Assembly (NCBI RefSeq): GCF_001705665.1
Contig: NZ_MDHA01000021.1
Location: 124,001-188,000, forward strand
DNA: 64,000 bases
Source of the DNA: Thioclava sp. SK-1
GTDB taxonomy: Bacteria; Pseudomonadota; Alphaproteobacteria; Rhodobacterales; Rhodobacteraceae
Reading direction: 5' to 3'
Position 1 is the first letter of the stretch; every line of letters starts with the position of its first letter. The translations under genes were made by a program, and so were the position numbers. Shown one piece after another: positions 54,655 to 63,533 of the stretch. Under the pieces are notes generated by a model, which was not told where the DNA came from, did not search any database, and worked only from the letters and a program-made list of their open reading frames with translations.

Positions 54655-56988
54655 ATGGCCTCAGTAATCCGGCGACATCTTATGGCGGAAACCTCGCAGA
54701 CGGATGCCCCGCTTTTGGATGCTGTTATGTGGCATGCCGATGGCGCGTGTCAGCTGCGGCTGATGTTTGCCAACCCGACAAAATCGGCGCAGATCGCTGA
54801 CAGTGACGGGCTGACGATCACCGAACGACGTGATGTGGCCGGGGGCACGATGGTGCTGGCAACTGCTGCAACCAGTGATGATAGTGACCCCACCACACAG
54901 CCCCCGCGCTGCATCGAGATTGCCACATGGCCACCCGGGGTTGACCCGCTGCTAGGGGGCACGCCCCCCGCCCCCACCCGGCGCAATATCACACCTGCAC
55001 GCGCAGAATGGGATTTGATGGCCGGGCGCGACTGTCTGATTGGCCAGCGGTTGGAAGAAAGCCCGGCGACAGTTCTTGATTGGCTTAGCTGGCACGAAGA
55101 TCAACACGGGGCCACAGGCGCGGTGATCGTCAATCGCACACCCGATGACGGCTTTATCGACGCGCTTAACGCGGGGATTGACGCTCGCGATCTGGATATT
55201 CGCGTCGTGGTGCTGGACTGCCCGGTGCCAATGGGCAAACCCGATATGGGGCCGGAAAGCCACCCATTCCTGGCCCCCGATGCCCCTGGCAAGGATCGTA
55301 TGACCCCGCCCGAACCCGATGCGCAGCGCGCTCCGATGGGTCAAGGTACGATATTTGAAATCGTAAAGTGGCGCTTTTTGGCACAGGCCCGCGCCGTGCT
55401 GACATTGGATGTTACCGATTTCTTGTGTCCGCATGAGGATGGTACGCCCACCGCCTTTGATGCCTGCCAGGCCGCGAAAAAAGGCGTAATTTTGCTGGTG
55501 GGGCGGCGTGTTTACCCGTGGCGCGTGCGCCCGCGTGATGAGGCACGATTTGCCGATCACATCTGCCGCCAATTCGATGCGCGGCGCGGCATGGCACGCT
55601 GGGGCTGTGCACCCACGAAAACCGGGTTAGAGGCAACGTGGCGCATGGCCCGTGTGGCCTATGCCAAGCCTGATCCCGGCAAGGTCTATCCGTTTTGGCG
55701 AGCGATGGCGCTGCGCGTGCCTGATGTCAAAGCCGCAGAACTGGCGCCGAAAACATCCCTGGTGGAAGATGAGACGCTCTTGGCTGTGGCGCAGGATAAT
55801 TTCGGGCATAAGCCGGTGCGCCCGCCGGTGTCAAAGGTGAAGGCCGCGCCGAAAAAGGCCGCTCAGGCCGGGCGTACCGCGATCGTCACAACGATGAAAA
55901 ACGAAGGGCCGTTCATTTTGGAATGGCTGGCCTATCACCGCGCGATCGGCGTGGATGATTTTTTGATCTATACCAATGATTGCACTGACGGCACCGATAC
56001 GATGCTGGATATGCTGACCGAAAAAGGTTTGGTGGTGCATCGCGAGAACCCTTGGCGCCCGGGGGGCGAGCTCAAACCTCAGCATGCCGCGCTGCAAGCC
56101 AGTGAAAGCGAACCGGTGATCCAAAATGCCGGCTGGTCGATCTGTATGGATGTGGATGAATTCATCAATATCAAAATCGGCGATGGCACGTTAAAGGCAC
56201 TGTATGACGCGATGGGCGAGGCCAATATGGTATCGTTGACATGGCGGCTGTTCGGCAATTGCGATGTGCATGAATATAAAGACGCGTTCTTGTTGGATCA
56301 ATTCACCACCTGCGCACCTGAAGTCGTGCGCAAACCGCATCAGGCATGGGGGTTCAAGACCCTGTTTCGCAATATCGATTTGTATAAAAAGATGGGCGTG
56401 CATCGCCCCAAGGGGCTGGTGCCCGATCTTTGGGACCGGGTGAAATGGATCAACGGGTCGGGTAAACCGATGCCACGCGAATTGTTCCGGAATGGCTGGC
56501 GGTCGACGATGGATACCTATGGCTATGATTGGGTGCAACTGAACCATTACGCCGTGCGCTCTGCCGAGAGCTTTCTTGTCAAACGTGACCGGGGCCGGGT
56601 GAACCATGTCGATCGTGATCAGGGGCTGAACTATTGGTTCCGTATGAACCATAATGCGGAAACCGAAACCTCGATCCAGCGGATGATCCCTGCGTTGCAG
56701 ACAGAATATAATCGCTTGATGGCCGATCCCGACATCCGCGCTGCACATGAATATTCCGTGGGCCAGCATCAGGACAAAATTGCCGCGCTGCGCGCAACTG
56801 AGAATTACGAAAAATTCTACGGAGAGCTGACCAGCAGCCGGTTTGAACGGTTGTCGCGCATCTTGCATGTGTTCGGCTCGGCCGTGTTTGGTGCGGGTCC
56901 GGGGGTGATTCCCCCCGATTTGCAAGACCGCGATTTGCCGCCGGATTTCTTCTTCACCGTTGAGCATGACGGCGAGGCAGAACATTGA
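54655..56988 (+). CDS. Tandem-domain GT2-like glycosyltransferase with a degenerate N-terminal copy
   Basis: 777 residues. The C-terminal half (about 405-680) is a GT2-type transferase (Glyco_tranf_2_4-like): TAIVTTMKNEGPFILEWLAY, YTNDCTDGTDTMLDML and the metal-binding D499-V-D-E-F503. The N-terminal half carries a weak copy of the same pattern: TVLDWLSWHEDQHGATGAVI for the first block and LTLDVTDFLCPHEDGTPTAF (about 250-270) for the DVDEF block, with DVDEF changed to DVTDF. The halves are joined by a Lys/Ala/Pro linker near 395-405. The start is unsure (ATG 54655 or 54682). The next gene overlaps it by four bases. Confidence 0.8.
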   Translation: MASVIRRHLMAETSQTDAPLLDAVMWHADGACQLRLMFANPTKSAQIADSDGLTITERRDVAGGTMVLATAATSDDSDPTTQPPRCIEIATWPPGVDPLLGGTPPAPTRRNITPARAEWDLMAGRDCLIGQRLEESPATVLDWLSWHEDQHGATGAVIVNRTPDDGFIDALNAGIDARDLDIRVVVLDCPVPMGKPDMGPESHPFLAPDAPGKDRMTPPEPDAQRAPMGQGTIFEIVKWRFLAQARAVLTLDVTDFLCPHEDGTPTAFDACQAAKKGVILLVGRRVYPWRVRPRDEARFADHICRQFDARRGMARWGCAPTKTGLEATWRMARVAYAKPDPGKVYPFWRAMALRVPDVKAAELAPKTSLVEDETLLAVAQDNFGHKPVRPPVSKVKAAPKKAAQAGRTAIVTTMKNEGPFILEWLAYHRAIGVDDFLIYTNDCTDGTDTMLDMLTEKGLVVHRENPWRPGGELKPQHAALQASESEPVIQNAGWSICMDVDEFINIKIGDGTLKALYDAMGEANMVSLTWRLFGNCDVHEYKDAFLLDQFTTCAPEVVRKPHQAWGFKTLFRNIDLYKKMGVHRPKGLVPDLWDRVKWINGSGKPMPRELFRNGWRSTMDTYGYDWVQLNHYAVRSAESFLVKRDRGRVNHVDRDQGLNYWFRMNHNAETETSIQRMIPALQTEYNRLMADPDIRAAHEYSVGQHQDKIAALRATENYEKFYGELTSSRFERLSRILHVFGSAVFGAGPGVIPPDLQDRDLPPDFFFTVEHDGEAEH

Positions 56989-58061
56989 CACGAATCCTGG
57001 CCATCACCTGCGTGAAAAACGAAGCGGCCTTCTTATTGGAATGGTTGGCCCATCATCGCGCAGTGGGTGTAACGGATTTCCTGATCTTCTCCAATGATTG
57101 CGACGATGGCACCGATGCCATGCTGGATCAGTTGCAAATTCTGGGCTGGCTGACCCATATCCGCAATCCCGCCCCCTGGAGCAGCGGCCCGCAATGGGAT
57201 GCGCTAAAAGCTGCGGATCGGCACCCGCTGACGGTTGCCGCCGACTGGATCTTGGTCTGTGATGTGGATGAATTCGTCAATATTCACCATGGCAATGGCA
57301 CGTTGACAGAGCTGATCGACCATATGCCAGACGCCACAGCCATCGCGCTGACATGGCGGCTGTTTGGTAATGGTGGCGTGGTCAATTTTAATGATCGCCC
57401 CGTCACACAGCAGTTCTTACGCGCCGCCCCTGCCGGTATGGCCTGGCCGTGGCGTGCGTCAATGTTCAAGACCTTGTTTCGCAATGATGGCACCTATCGA
57501 AAACTGGGCGTGCACCGTCCACGCAGTCCCGATCCGGAAAAAATACAAACCGCATGCTGGTATGATGGGGCCGGTCAGCGCCTGCCATCCACCTATCATA
57601 CCAAGCGTCTGTTCACTCCGCCGCAGCGCGACAGCTATGGGCTGGTGCAGTTGAACCACTACGCCCTGGGCGCGATGGAAAGCTATGTGCTCAAATGCGC
57701 GCGCGGGCGGGCCAATCGAGATGTGGGCGGGTTCGATCTATCCTACTATGTAGAGCGCAATTTTGCCTCGGTCGAAGATGCGTCAATTGGGCGGTATGCG
57801 CAGGCGCAAGAATCGCAAATGTCGACGCTGCGTGGTGATGCCACGATTATGCAGCTGCACAATCAGGCGGTGATATGGCGTCGCAAACAATTCGAATCAC
57901 TTATGACACAAGAAGAGTATCGGCAATTGTTTGGGCGGCTTTTATTAACCCCGCCTTCGCAGCCGCTGCCGGATTCCTTGGCTCATCGCATGGTCGCCAT
58001 GGCGCAGCGTGCCGCCACTAGATCCAGGGTGGAAACAATGGCGACCTATGATCAGGATTAG
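56985..58061 (+). CDS. GT2-like glycosyltransferase
   Basis: 358 residues, single domain. ILAITCVKNEAAFLLEWLAHHRAVGVTDFL at the N-terminus, IFSNDCDDGTDAMLD, and D93-V-D-E-F97 in WILVCDVDEFVNI match the C-terminal half of the upstream protein closely; TWRLFGNGGVV and the LVQLNHYALGAMESYVLK segment are also shared. It should transfer a sugar from a nucleotide donor; acceptor unknown. Translation starts at TTG (56985) overlapping the upstream TGA by four bases (TTGA), so it is coupled and probably a partner of that protein. No signal peptide. Confidence 0.85.
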   Translation: MTRILAITCVKNEAAFLLEWLAHHRAVGVTDFLIFSNDCDDGTDAMLDQLQILGWLTHIRNPAPWSSGPQWDALKAADRHPLTVAADWILVCDVDEFVNIHHGNGTLTELIDHMPDATAIALTWRLFGNGGVVNFNDRPVTQQFLRAAPAGMAWPWRASMFKTLFRNDGTYRKLGVHRPRSPDPEKIQTACWYDGAGQRLPSTYHTKRLFTPPQRDSYGLVQLNHYALGAMESYVLKCARGRANRDVGGFDLSYYVERNFASVEDASIGRYAQAQESQMSTLRGDATIMQLHNQAVIWRRKQFESLMTQEEYRQLFGRLLLTPPSQPLPDSLAHRMVAMAQRAATRSRVETMATYDQD

Positions 58062-58219
58062 CAGGCAGACCGTGTGAGTCCTTCGGATTTTCCGAACATT
58101 CCCTCATTTTGGTCGCTTTTAAGTGGTGATAGATTAACCAAACCACCGTCATCCTTCGCGGGCGACGATGGCAAGGTGAAACGGGTTGGAAGCGATAACG
58201 CGCAGAAAGGCACGAGATC

Positions 58220-59152
58220 ATGCGGGAATTGACCGAAGCACAATGGCAGACCCAGATCGAAGAGCTTGGCGAAACCGCAGGCTATTATGAGCCTCTGGGC
58301 AAAGATCACGCTGCGCTTTTCGTCGATGAAGGCCCTGTGCTGCTGGTTACATTCGAATTGAAGCAGCATTGCCTTGCACGACAGGACAATCAATTACCCA
58401 AAGCGGTTCAAATCACCGAGGGTGCAGGCTGGTCCAGCCTCACCTTAATCGCAGAGCATCAAAGTTGGTTCCGCACCCCGGAACTCTATGCATATTTTGA
58501 CCGGCTTGTGGACGATGCCTTCTTTGAGGATTTTGATCGGGTGGTGTTTTACGGTGCCGGATCATGTGGCTATGCTGCGGCCAGCTATTCAGTCGCAGCG
58601 CCCGGCGCCACAGTGATTGCGGTGCAACCACAGGCCACATTGACCCCTTCACTGGCTGGCTGGGATGATCGTTTTCCGGCAAGTAAACGCGTAGATTTCA
58701 CCAGCCGCTATGGCTTTGCGCCCGATATGATGGATGGTGTTGGTAGAGGTTTCATCATTTACGATCCGATGGAACGTATCGATGCGATGCATGCCGCGTT
58801 GTTTGCACGTCCTGACATCACGCTGTTGCCCGCACGCAATTGTGGCCCCCATACCGATATGATTTTGAACGATATCGGCCTATTGGATGAGATCTTGGAA
58901 CGCGCCTGCGCCGGAGAATTCTCTCCCAATGATTTTTGGACGCTGTTTCGGGCGCGGCGCGATCTTCCTCGGTATCTGCGCGGGTTGGCAGGTCGGCTGC
59001 GTGATACCCAACGTTCCTACCTGGAAGCATTGCTGTGCCGAAATGTCGTCAATCGCCGCGGCGGCCCCCGCTTCCGTTCACGGCTCAACCAATTGACCGA
59101 ACAGCTGGCAGAGGATGGAATCACCTTGCCCGAACCGATGGAACATAGCTGA
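58220..59152 (+). CDS. Alpha/beta-hydrolase-like protein with altered nucleophile elbow (copy C)
   Basis: 310 residues. It aligns along its length with 27587-28528 and with domain 3 of 52277-54502: VLLVTFELKQHC, GAGWSSLTLIAEHQSWFR, DFDRVVFYGAGSCGYAAASY, IIYDPMERIDAMH, NCGPHTDM. At the elbow the siblings read YGASMGGYAA, but here it reads YGAGSCGYAA, so the Ser position is Gly114. A neighbouring Ser115 is one residue late for the fold. The Asp and His positions remain. It is likely a pseudoenzyme, or a protein with a shifted nucleophile. It lies 158 bp after the glycosyltransferase pair on the same strand. Confidence 0.78.
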   Translation: MRELTEAQWQTQIEELGETAGYYEPLGKDHAALFVDEGPVLLVTFELKQHCLARQDNQLPKAVQITEGAGWSSLTLIAEHQSWFRTPELYAYFDRLVDDAFFEDFDRVVFYGAGSCGYAAASYSVAAPGATVIAVQPQATLTPSLAGWDDRFPASKRVDFTSRYGFAPDMMDGVGRGFIIYDPMERIDAMHAALFARPDITLLPARNCGPHTDMILNDIGLLDEILERACAGEFSPNDFWTLFRARRDLPRYLRGLAGRLRDTQRSYLEALLCRNVVNRRGGPRFRSRLNQLTEQLAEDGITLPEPMEHS

Positions 59153-59197
59153 CACGGCCAGTATTCATCTGCCGCACCATTTGCAAAGCGAAGACAT

Positions 59198-59233
59198 AAA
59201 AAACCCGGGCGCAACATGCGGCCCGGGTTTTTT
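59198..59233. terminator. Bidirectional Rho-independent terminator
   Basis: A 13-bp perfect inverted repeat (59198-59210 with 59221-59233) with six A at one end and six T at the other. It works for the hydrolase-like gene on the plus strand and the DUF1127 gene on the minus strand. Confidence 0.92.
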
Positions 59234-59271
59234 GGAACAATTCCGCGCCGCCGCAGCGACAAACGGATCAC

Positions 59272-59493
59272 TCAGTAATGCATCATGTCGCGGAAGACGT
59301 GATACGCGATCTGATCACGTTTCAGGCCCATTGCGGCAAGCTCTTCATCCGATTTGCGCTGCAGGCGCTCGATTTCGTCACGGCGCGATTTACGCTCCAT
59401 ATAGGTAACTAGACCGTTGAAAATTGCGCGGCCCATACGGCCTAGGATACCGTTGGCGGCGATGGAACCGTGGGAGGCGGTTGTAAATGCCAT
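59272..59493 (-). CDS. DUF1127 (YjiS-like) small protein
   Basis: 73 residues. The C-terminal half has the DUF1127 helix pair: RDEIERLQRKSDEELAAMGL and KRDQIAYHVFRDMMHY. In alphaproteobacteria such small Arg-rich proteins act in RNA turnover and stress or phosphate responses; in Rhodobacter one is paired with CcsR small RNAs. No CCUCCUCCC-type RNA repeats follow here. The ATG at 59493 is chosen because GGAG lies 9 nt upstream; the frame opens at 59667 over another gene's promoter. Confidence 0.82.
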   Translation of the reverse strand: MAFTTASHGSIAANGILGRMGRAIFNGLVTYMERKSRRDEIERLQRKSDEELAAMGLKRDQIAYHVFRDMMHY

Positions 59494-59702
59494 TTCTGGA
59501 ACTCCAGTTTCGTGCTTTGTTTCGTGCTTTTGGGATGTTTCCCTTGCACACGAATATGGGTCATCTTCACTGACATGACTACAGACAGGTTGGAAAGGCC
59601 GCCATGCACGCAGCGCAGCGCTGGATAGGTGGGCTGCGATTCTCGCATAGCTACGCATGTTTGCCACTGGATTTGCGCCGCACCATTAGGTAATCGGGTG
59701 AT

Positions 59703-60743
59703 ATGACCCAGATCACCATTCCCCGCCCCGATGACTGGCATTTGCATCTGCGCGATGGCGAGATGCTCAAGGCTGTCGCTCCGCAGACCGCGCAGCATTT
59801 TGCTCGCGCGATCATTATGCCAAATCTTGTCCCCCCTGTGGTGACGGGCGCACAGGCCAGCGCGTATCGTGACCGCATTCTGGCCGCCCTGCCCGAAGGA
59901 AGCACATTCGAACCCTTGATGGTGCTCTACCTGACCGAGGACACCGACCCCAAGGACGTGGCCGCCGCACATGCGTCGGGCTTGGTCAAAGCCGTGAAAC
60001 TCTATCCGGCGGGCGCAACGACAAATTCCAATTCCGGCGTGCGTAATTTCGACAATGTGCGCCCCGTATTGGAAAAAATGGCCGAGATCGGCCTGCCGCT
60101 ATGCGTCCATGGCGAAGTAACCACCCACGAGGTCGATATTTTTGATCGTGAAGCCACATTTATCGACACAGTGCTGGATCCGCTGCGCAAAGCGACACCA
60201 GGATTACGCGTGGTGATGGAACATATCACGACCAAAGAAGGCGTGGATTACGTCAGCGCACAAGGCAGCGACATGGGGGGCACAATCACAACCCACCACC
60301 TGATTATCAACCGCAACCATATCCTCGTCGGTGGCATCAAACCACATTACTATTGCCTGCCAGTGGCAAAACGCGAAATACATCGCCGCGCCTTGGTCGA
60401 AGCCGCAACCTCAGGCAACCCACATTTCTTCTTGGGAACGGATTCCGCACCACACACGGATGATGCCAAAGAATCGCCATGTGGCTGCGCGGGATGTTTT
60501 ACGGCAACCAATACAATGCAGCTTCTTGCACATGTGTTCGACGCAGAAGGCAAGCTCAACGCGCTCACAAAATTTGCTTCGGAAAACGGCCCTAAATTTT
60601 ATGGCCTACCAGTAAATACCAATAGTTTGACGCTGACAAAAAAATCAGAAACGGCGACTTGGCCGAGTAAAATCGCCTCAGCAGCAGGCCCTGTCACGGT
60701 GTTCGACCCTGGGTTTCCCGTCTATTGGCATATTGAGAACTAA
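59703..60743 (+). CDS. pyrC: Dihydroorotase
   Basis: 346 residues, type II (E. coli-like) dihydroorotase. [13 protein letters not shown] holds the two zinc-binding His residues; the Lys to be carboxylated is in [27 protein letters not shown] and [14 protein letters not shown] give the other zinc ligands, and [20 protein letters not shown] the catalytic Asp. It closes carbamoyl aspartate to dihydroorotate. pyrE follows after 103 bp with a repeat element between. GTAATCGGG upstream of the ATG is a weak ribosome site. Confidence 0.96.
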   Translation: MTQITIPRPDDWHLHLRDGEMLKAVAPQTAQHFARAIIMPNLVPPVVTGAQASAYRDRILAALPEGSTFEPLMVLYLTEDTDPKDVAAAHASGLVKAVKLYPAGATTNSNSGVRNFDNVRPVLEKMAEIGLPLCVHGEVTTHEVDIFDREATFIDTVLDPLRKATPGLRVVMEHITTKEGVDYVSAQGSDMGGTITTHHLIINRNHILVGGIKPHYYCLPVAKREIHRRALVEAATSGNPHFFLGTDSAPHTDDAKESPCGCAGCFTATNTMQLLAHVFDAEGKLNALTKFASENGPKFYGLPVNTNSLTLTKKSETATWPSKIASAAGPVTVFDPGFPVYWHIEN

Positions 60744-60746
60744 ACT

Positions 60747-60829
60747 TTCATCTTGCCAGAAATATCCCCCGCGGAGCGTCCGGTCGCCAAAGTCGGAGCC
60801 TCCGGCGGGGATATTTTAAGCAAGATGAA
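60747..60829. repeat. Imperfect inverted-repeat element between pyrC and pyrE
   Basis: Outer arms TTCATCTTGC and GCAAGATGAA (60747-60756, 60820-60829) and inner arms AAATATCCCC with GGGGATATTT, bulged by one C, form an 83-bp long hairpin. The inner part is GC rich (CGGAGC...GCCTCCGGC). It looks like a repeated extragenic palindrome; I recognise this motif type from Roseobacter genomes but see only this copy here. It may act as an attenuator or mRNA-stability element in the pyr transcript. Confidence 0.55.
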
Positions 60830-60846
60830 TTCAGAAAGGTCTTCGA

Positions 60847-61527
60847 ATGATCCCCACAAGCTTTCCAGAAAGAACCGAGATTGCGCGCCTAACGGCCAAG
60901 ATGCTTCTTGAAATTAAAGCCGTGCATTTCAATGCAGCCGAGCCCTTTACTCTGGCATCAGGACTGCCATCGCCGACCTATATCGACTGCCGCAAGCTTA
61001 TCAGCTTTCCGCGTATTCGCGCGACTTTGATGGATTTCCTGACAGTGACAGTCATGCGCGATGCGGGGTTTGAGGCTTTTGACAACATTGCAGGTGGCGA
61101 AACTGCAGGTATCCCTTTCGCTGCGATGGTGGCCGAGCGCATGGCCTTGCCAATGACATATGTGCGCAAAAAGCCCAAAGGATATGGCCGAAACGCGCGG
61201 ATTGAAGGCGCCATGACTGAGGGCGAGCGCGTGTTGCTGGTCGAAGATTTGACCACCGATGGTGGGTCGAAACTGTCCTTTGTTGACGCGATCCGTGAGA
61301 CAGGTGCCACCTGTGGTCACACTGCCGTTATTTTTTACTATGGCATCTTTGACGACACTATCCCAAATCTGCGCGATCATGGTGTCGAGCTGCACCATCT
61401 GTGCACATGGTGGGATGTTTTGGCCGAAGCCCGGGCGCAAGCGGCTTTTGATGAAGACACGCTCAACGAGGTTGAGACCTTTTTATCGGCACCGCGAGCC
61501 TGGCAAGAGGCCCGCCAGAAGGGCTGA
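60847..61527 (+). CDS. pyrE: Orotate phosphoribosyltransferase
   Basis: 226 residues. The PRPP loop reads [19 protein letters not shown] near residue 126, and the flexible loop is [16 protein letters not shown]. It joins orotate with PRPP to give OMP. AAAGGT lies 6 nt before the ATG. It follows pyrC and its repeat; together they cover two pyrimidine steps. Confidence 0.95.
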   Translation: MIPTSFPERTEIARLTAKMLLEIKAVHFNAAEPFTLASGLPSPTYIDCRKLISFPRIRATLMDFLTVTVMRDAGFEAFDNIAGGETAGIPFAAMVAERMALPMTYVRKKPKGYGRNARIEGAMTEGERVLLVEDLTTDGGSKLSFVDAIRETGATCGHTAVIFYYGIFDDTIPNLRDHGVELHHLCTWWDVLAEARAQAAFDEDTLNEVETFLSAPRAWQEARQKG

Positions 61528-61779
61528 TCGGCAGTATTTTGCCATCCTCGACAGAACCTGTGGATGACTTTGTGGATGCGGCTGTGCATGAATTGTGCAC
61601 GGTCGCATTTTTTTACGCTCTGCCGTCTACATTTTCCTATATAGGGTAAGAGCGCGGTGCCAATCTACCAGATGATCTATCTTTGGCGAGAAAGCCCGTG
61701 GCTTTTCCCCAGAGTTTTCCCATTTGGCGAATAGGTTGAGATCCGTTAAAGCAATCCTCTTACGGGTATTGAGGCAGTC
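61528..61779. promoter_or_regulatory. Intergenic region upstream of dnaB
   Basis: 252 bp without a gene between pyrE and dnaB. A GTGCA/TGCAC short dyad lies around 61583-61600, and the region is AT richer near 61604-61640 (TTTTTTTACGC, TTTTCCTATATAGGG), which could hold the dnaB promoter. No clear regulator site. Confidence 0.3.
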
Positions 61780-63288
61780 ATGAACGAAATCAGCGCAGTC
61801 AGAAATGATCAACTCAACATGGCGCAAGCCAGCTCCACCGATGATGATATCGTCCCTCATAATATCGAAGCAGAGCAGCAGCTGCTTGGGGCGATCCTGA
61901 CCAATAACGACATTTACGACCGTATCGCTCAGGTCGTGAAGGCAGACCATTTCTATGAACCCGTCCATCGCCGGATTTATGAAACCGCGATTGCCCGGAT
62001 TCAAAAAAACGCTCTGGCCTCCCCGGTCACATTGAAAGGATATCTTGAGGATGATCCGGGTTTGCAGGCCTTGGGCGGGCCGGCCTATCTGGCGCGTTTG
62101 GCGGGGGCTGCGATTTCGGCCTATGCTGCGCGTGATTATGCCCAGATGATCCATGATCTGGCACTGCGTCGCGAACTGATCAATGTTGGCCGCAACCTGT
62201 CCGATGCGGCGGGGAAGCTGGATGTCGGGCGCGAGGCAGAGCAGCTGATTGTTGAAACCGAGGGACATCTTTACAAGCTTGCTGAATCTGGCACGGCGGA
62301 AAAAGGCTTTGTGTCCTTCCTCAAGGCTGTGACCGATGCCGTGCAATCTGCCAATGCGGCCTATCAGCGCGAAGGCGGCTTGTCAGGGATTTCAACCGGG
62401 TTGAAAGATTTGGACAAAAAACTTGGCGGTCTGCACCCGTCAGATTTGATCATTTTGGCGGGCCGTCCCTCCATGGGGAAGACCTCTTTGGCGACAAATA
62501 TCGCGTTTAACATTGCCAAGGTTTATCGCCGTGGACAAAAACCGGATGGCAGTGAAGGCGCAGTTGAAGGCGGCTGCGTTGGCTTTTTCAGCCTGGAGAT
62601 GTCAGCCGAACAATTGGCCGCGCGTATCTTGTCTGAGGCATCGGAGGTTCCGTCCGAACAAATCCGACGCGGCGACATGTCCGAGGCTGAATTCCGCCGT
62701 TTCGTCGAAGCTGCAAAATCTTTGGAAACCTGTCCGCTGTATATTGACGACACGCCAGCCCTGCCCATCGCGCAGGTTGCTGCGCGATGCCGCCGTCTGA
62801 AACGGACGCATGGGCTGGATGTTGTCATTGTCGATTACCTGCAGCTGTTGCGCGGCACGGGACGTGGTGACAACCGCGTGCAAGAAATCGGTGAGATTTC
62901 GATGGGGCTGAAAGCCATCGCCAAAGAACTGCATGTGCCGGTGATTGCCCTGTCCCAGCTAAGTCGGACGGTGGAAAGCCGTGAAGACAAACGGCCGCAA
63001 CTGTCTGACCTGCGCGAATCCGGCTCGATTGAACAGGATGCGGATGTGGTAATGTTCGTTTACCGTGACGAATATTACAAAGAGCGCGAAAAGCCTGGCG
63101 ATCATGAACTGGAAAAAATGGCCGCTTGGCAGCAATTGATGGAGCAGGTTCATGGCAAAGCCGAGATCATTCTTGGCAAACAGCGCCACGGGCCGATTGG
63201 CAGCGTCGAGGTCGCGTTTGAAGGCCGCTTTACACGTTTCTCCGATCTAGCAAAATCGTGGCAAGGCGATGGCAGTGACGGGTTTTAA
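61780..63288 (+). CDS. dnaB: Replicative DNA helicase DnaB
   Basis: 502 residues. The N-terminal domain begins PHNIEAEQQLLGAILTNNDI; the RecA-like C-terminal domain has Walker A GRPSMGKTSLATNI near residue 230, Walker B VVIVDYLQLLRG, and QLSRTVESREDKRPQLSDLR. The hexamer unwinds DNA at the fork. No intein is present. alr follows after 245 bp, a frequent neighbour in this lineage. Confidence 0.97.
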   Translation: MNEISAVRNDQLNMAQASSTDDDIVPHNIEAEQQLLGAILTNNDIYDRIAQVVKADHFYEPVHRRIYETAIARIQKNALASPVTLKGYLEDDPGLQALGGPAYLARLAGAAISAYAARDYAQMIHDLALRRELINVGRNLSDAAGKLDVGREAEQLIVETEGHLYKLAESGTAEKGFVSFLKAVTDAVQSANAAYQREGGLSGISTGLKDLDKKLGGLHPSDLIILAGRPSMGKTSLATNIAFNIAKVYRRGQKPDGSEGAVEGGCVGFFSLEMSAEQLAARILSEASEVPSEQIRRGDMSEAEFRRFVEAAKSLETCPLYIDDTPALPIAQVAARCRRLKRTHGLDVVIVDYLQLLRGTGRGDNRVQEIGEISMGLKAIAKELHVPVIALSQLSRTVESREDKRPQLSDLRESGSIEQDADVVMFVYRDEYYKEREKPGDHELEKMAAWQQLMEQVHGKAEIILGKQRHGPIGSVEVAFEGRFTRFSDLAKSWQGDGSDGF

Positions 63289-63533
63289 GCCGGCCTATGT
63301 TTAGACAGCTTGGCGGTTAAAGGGCCGAACATATCTGAAGGGCTGCGCCACAAAACAGGCGCGGCGCCTTTGCGCGTTTCAGGGGCAGCCAAGGGACGGG
63401 TCGCCCCGTCAATGGTCATCTGTGCAGCCTGCTGGCATCATCACAGCAACGCCGATTAAGTGATCAGCGGGGCTGCACGATATGCATGGCAATTTCCCTT
63501 GACCTTCGCCCGGCGAGGAAGAAGAAACGCAGT

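Noticed and set aside
54636-54790. A 45-codon frame MTDWTVYGL... overlapping the start of the tandem glycosyltransferase, as a frameshift or separate gene
   Set aside because: No ribosome site and ends quickly; the other frame has family-like composition throughout. A sequencing frameshift at the very N-terminus cannot be excluded.
58220-59152. Copy C as a normal serine hydrolase
   Set aside because: Gly114 occupies the nucleophile position of its siblings, so the usual mechanism is unlikely.
59153-59271. CcsR-type small RNAs after the DUF1127 gene, as in Rhodobacter
   Set aside because: The gene is followed within about 40 bp by a bidirectional terminator, and no repeated CCUCCUCCC motifs are present.
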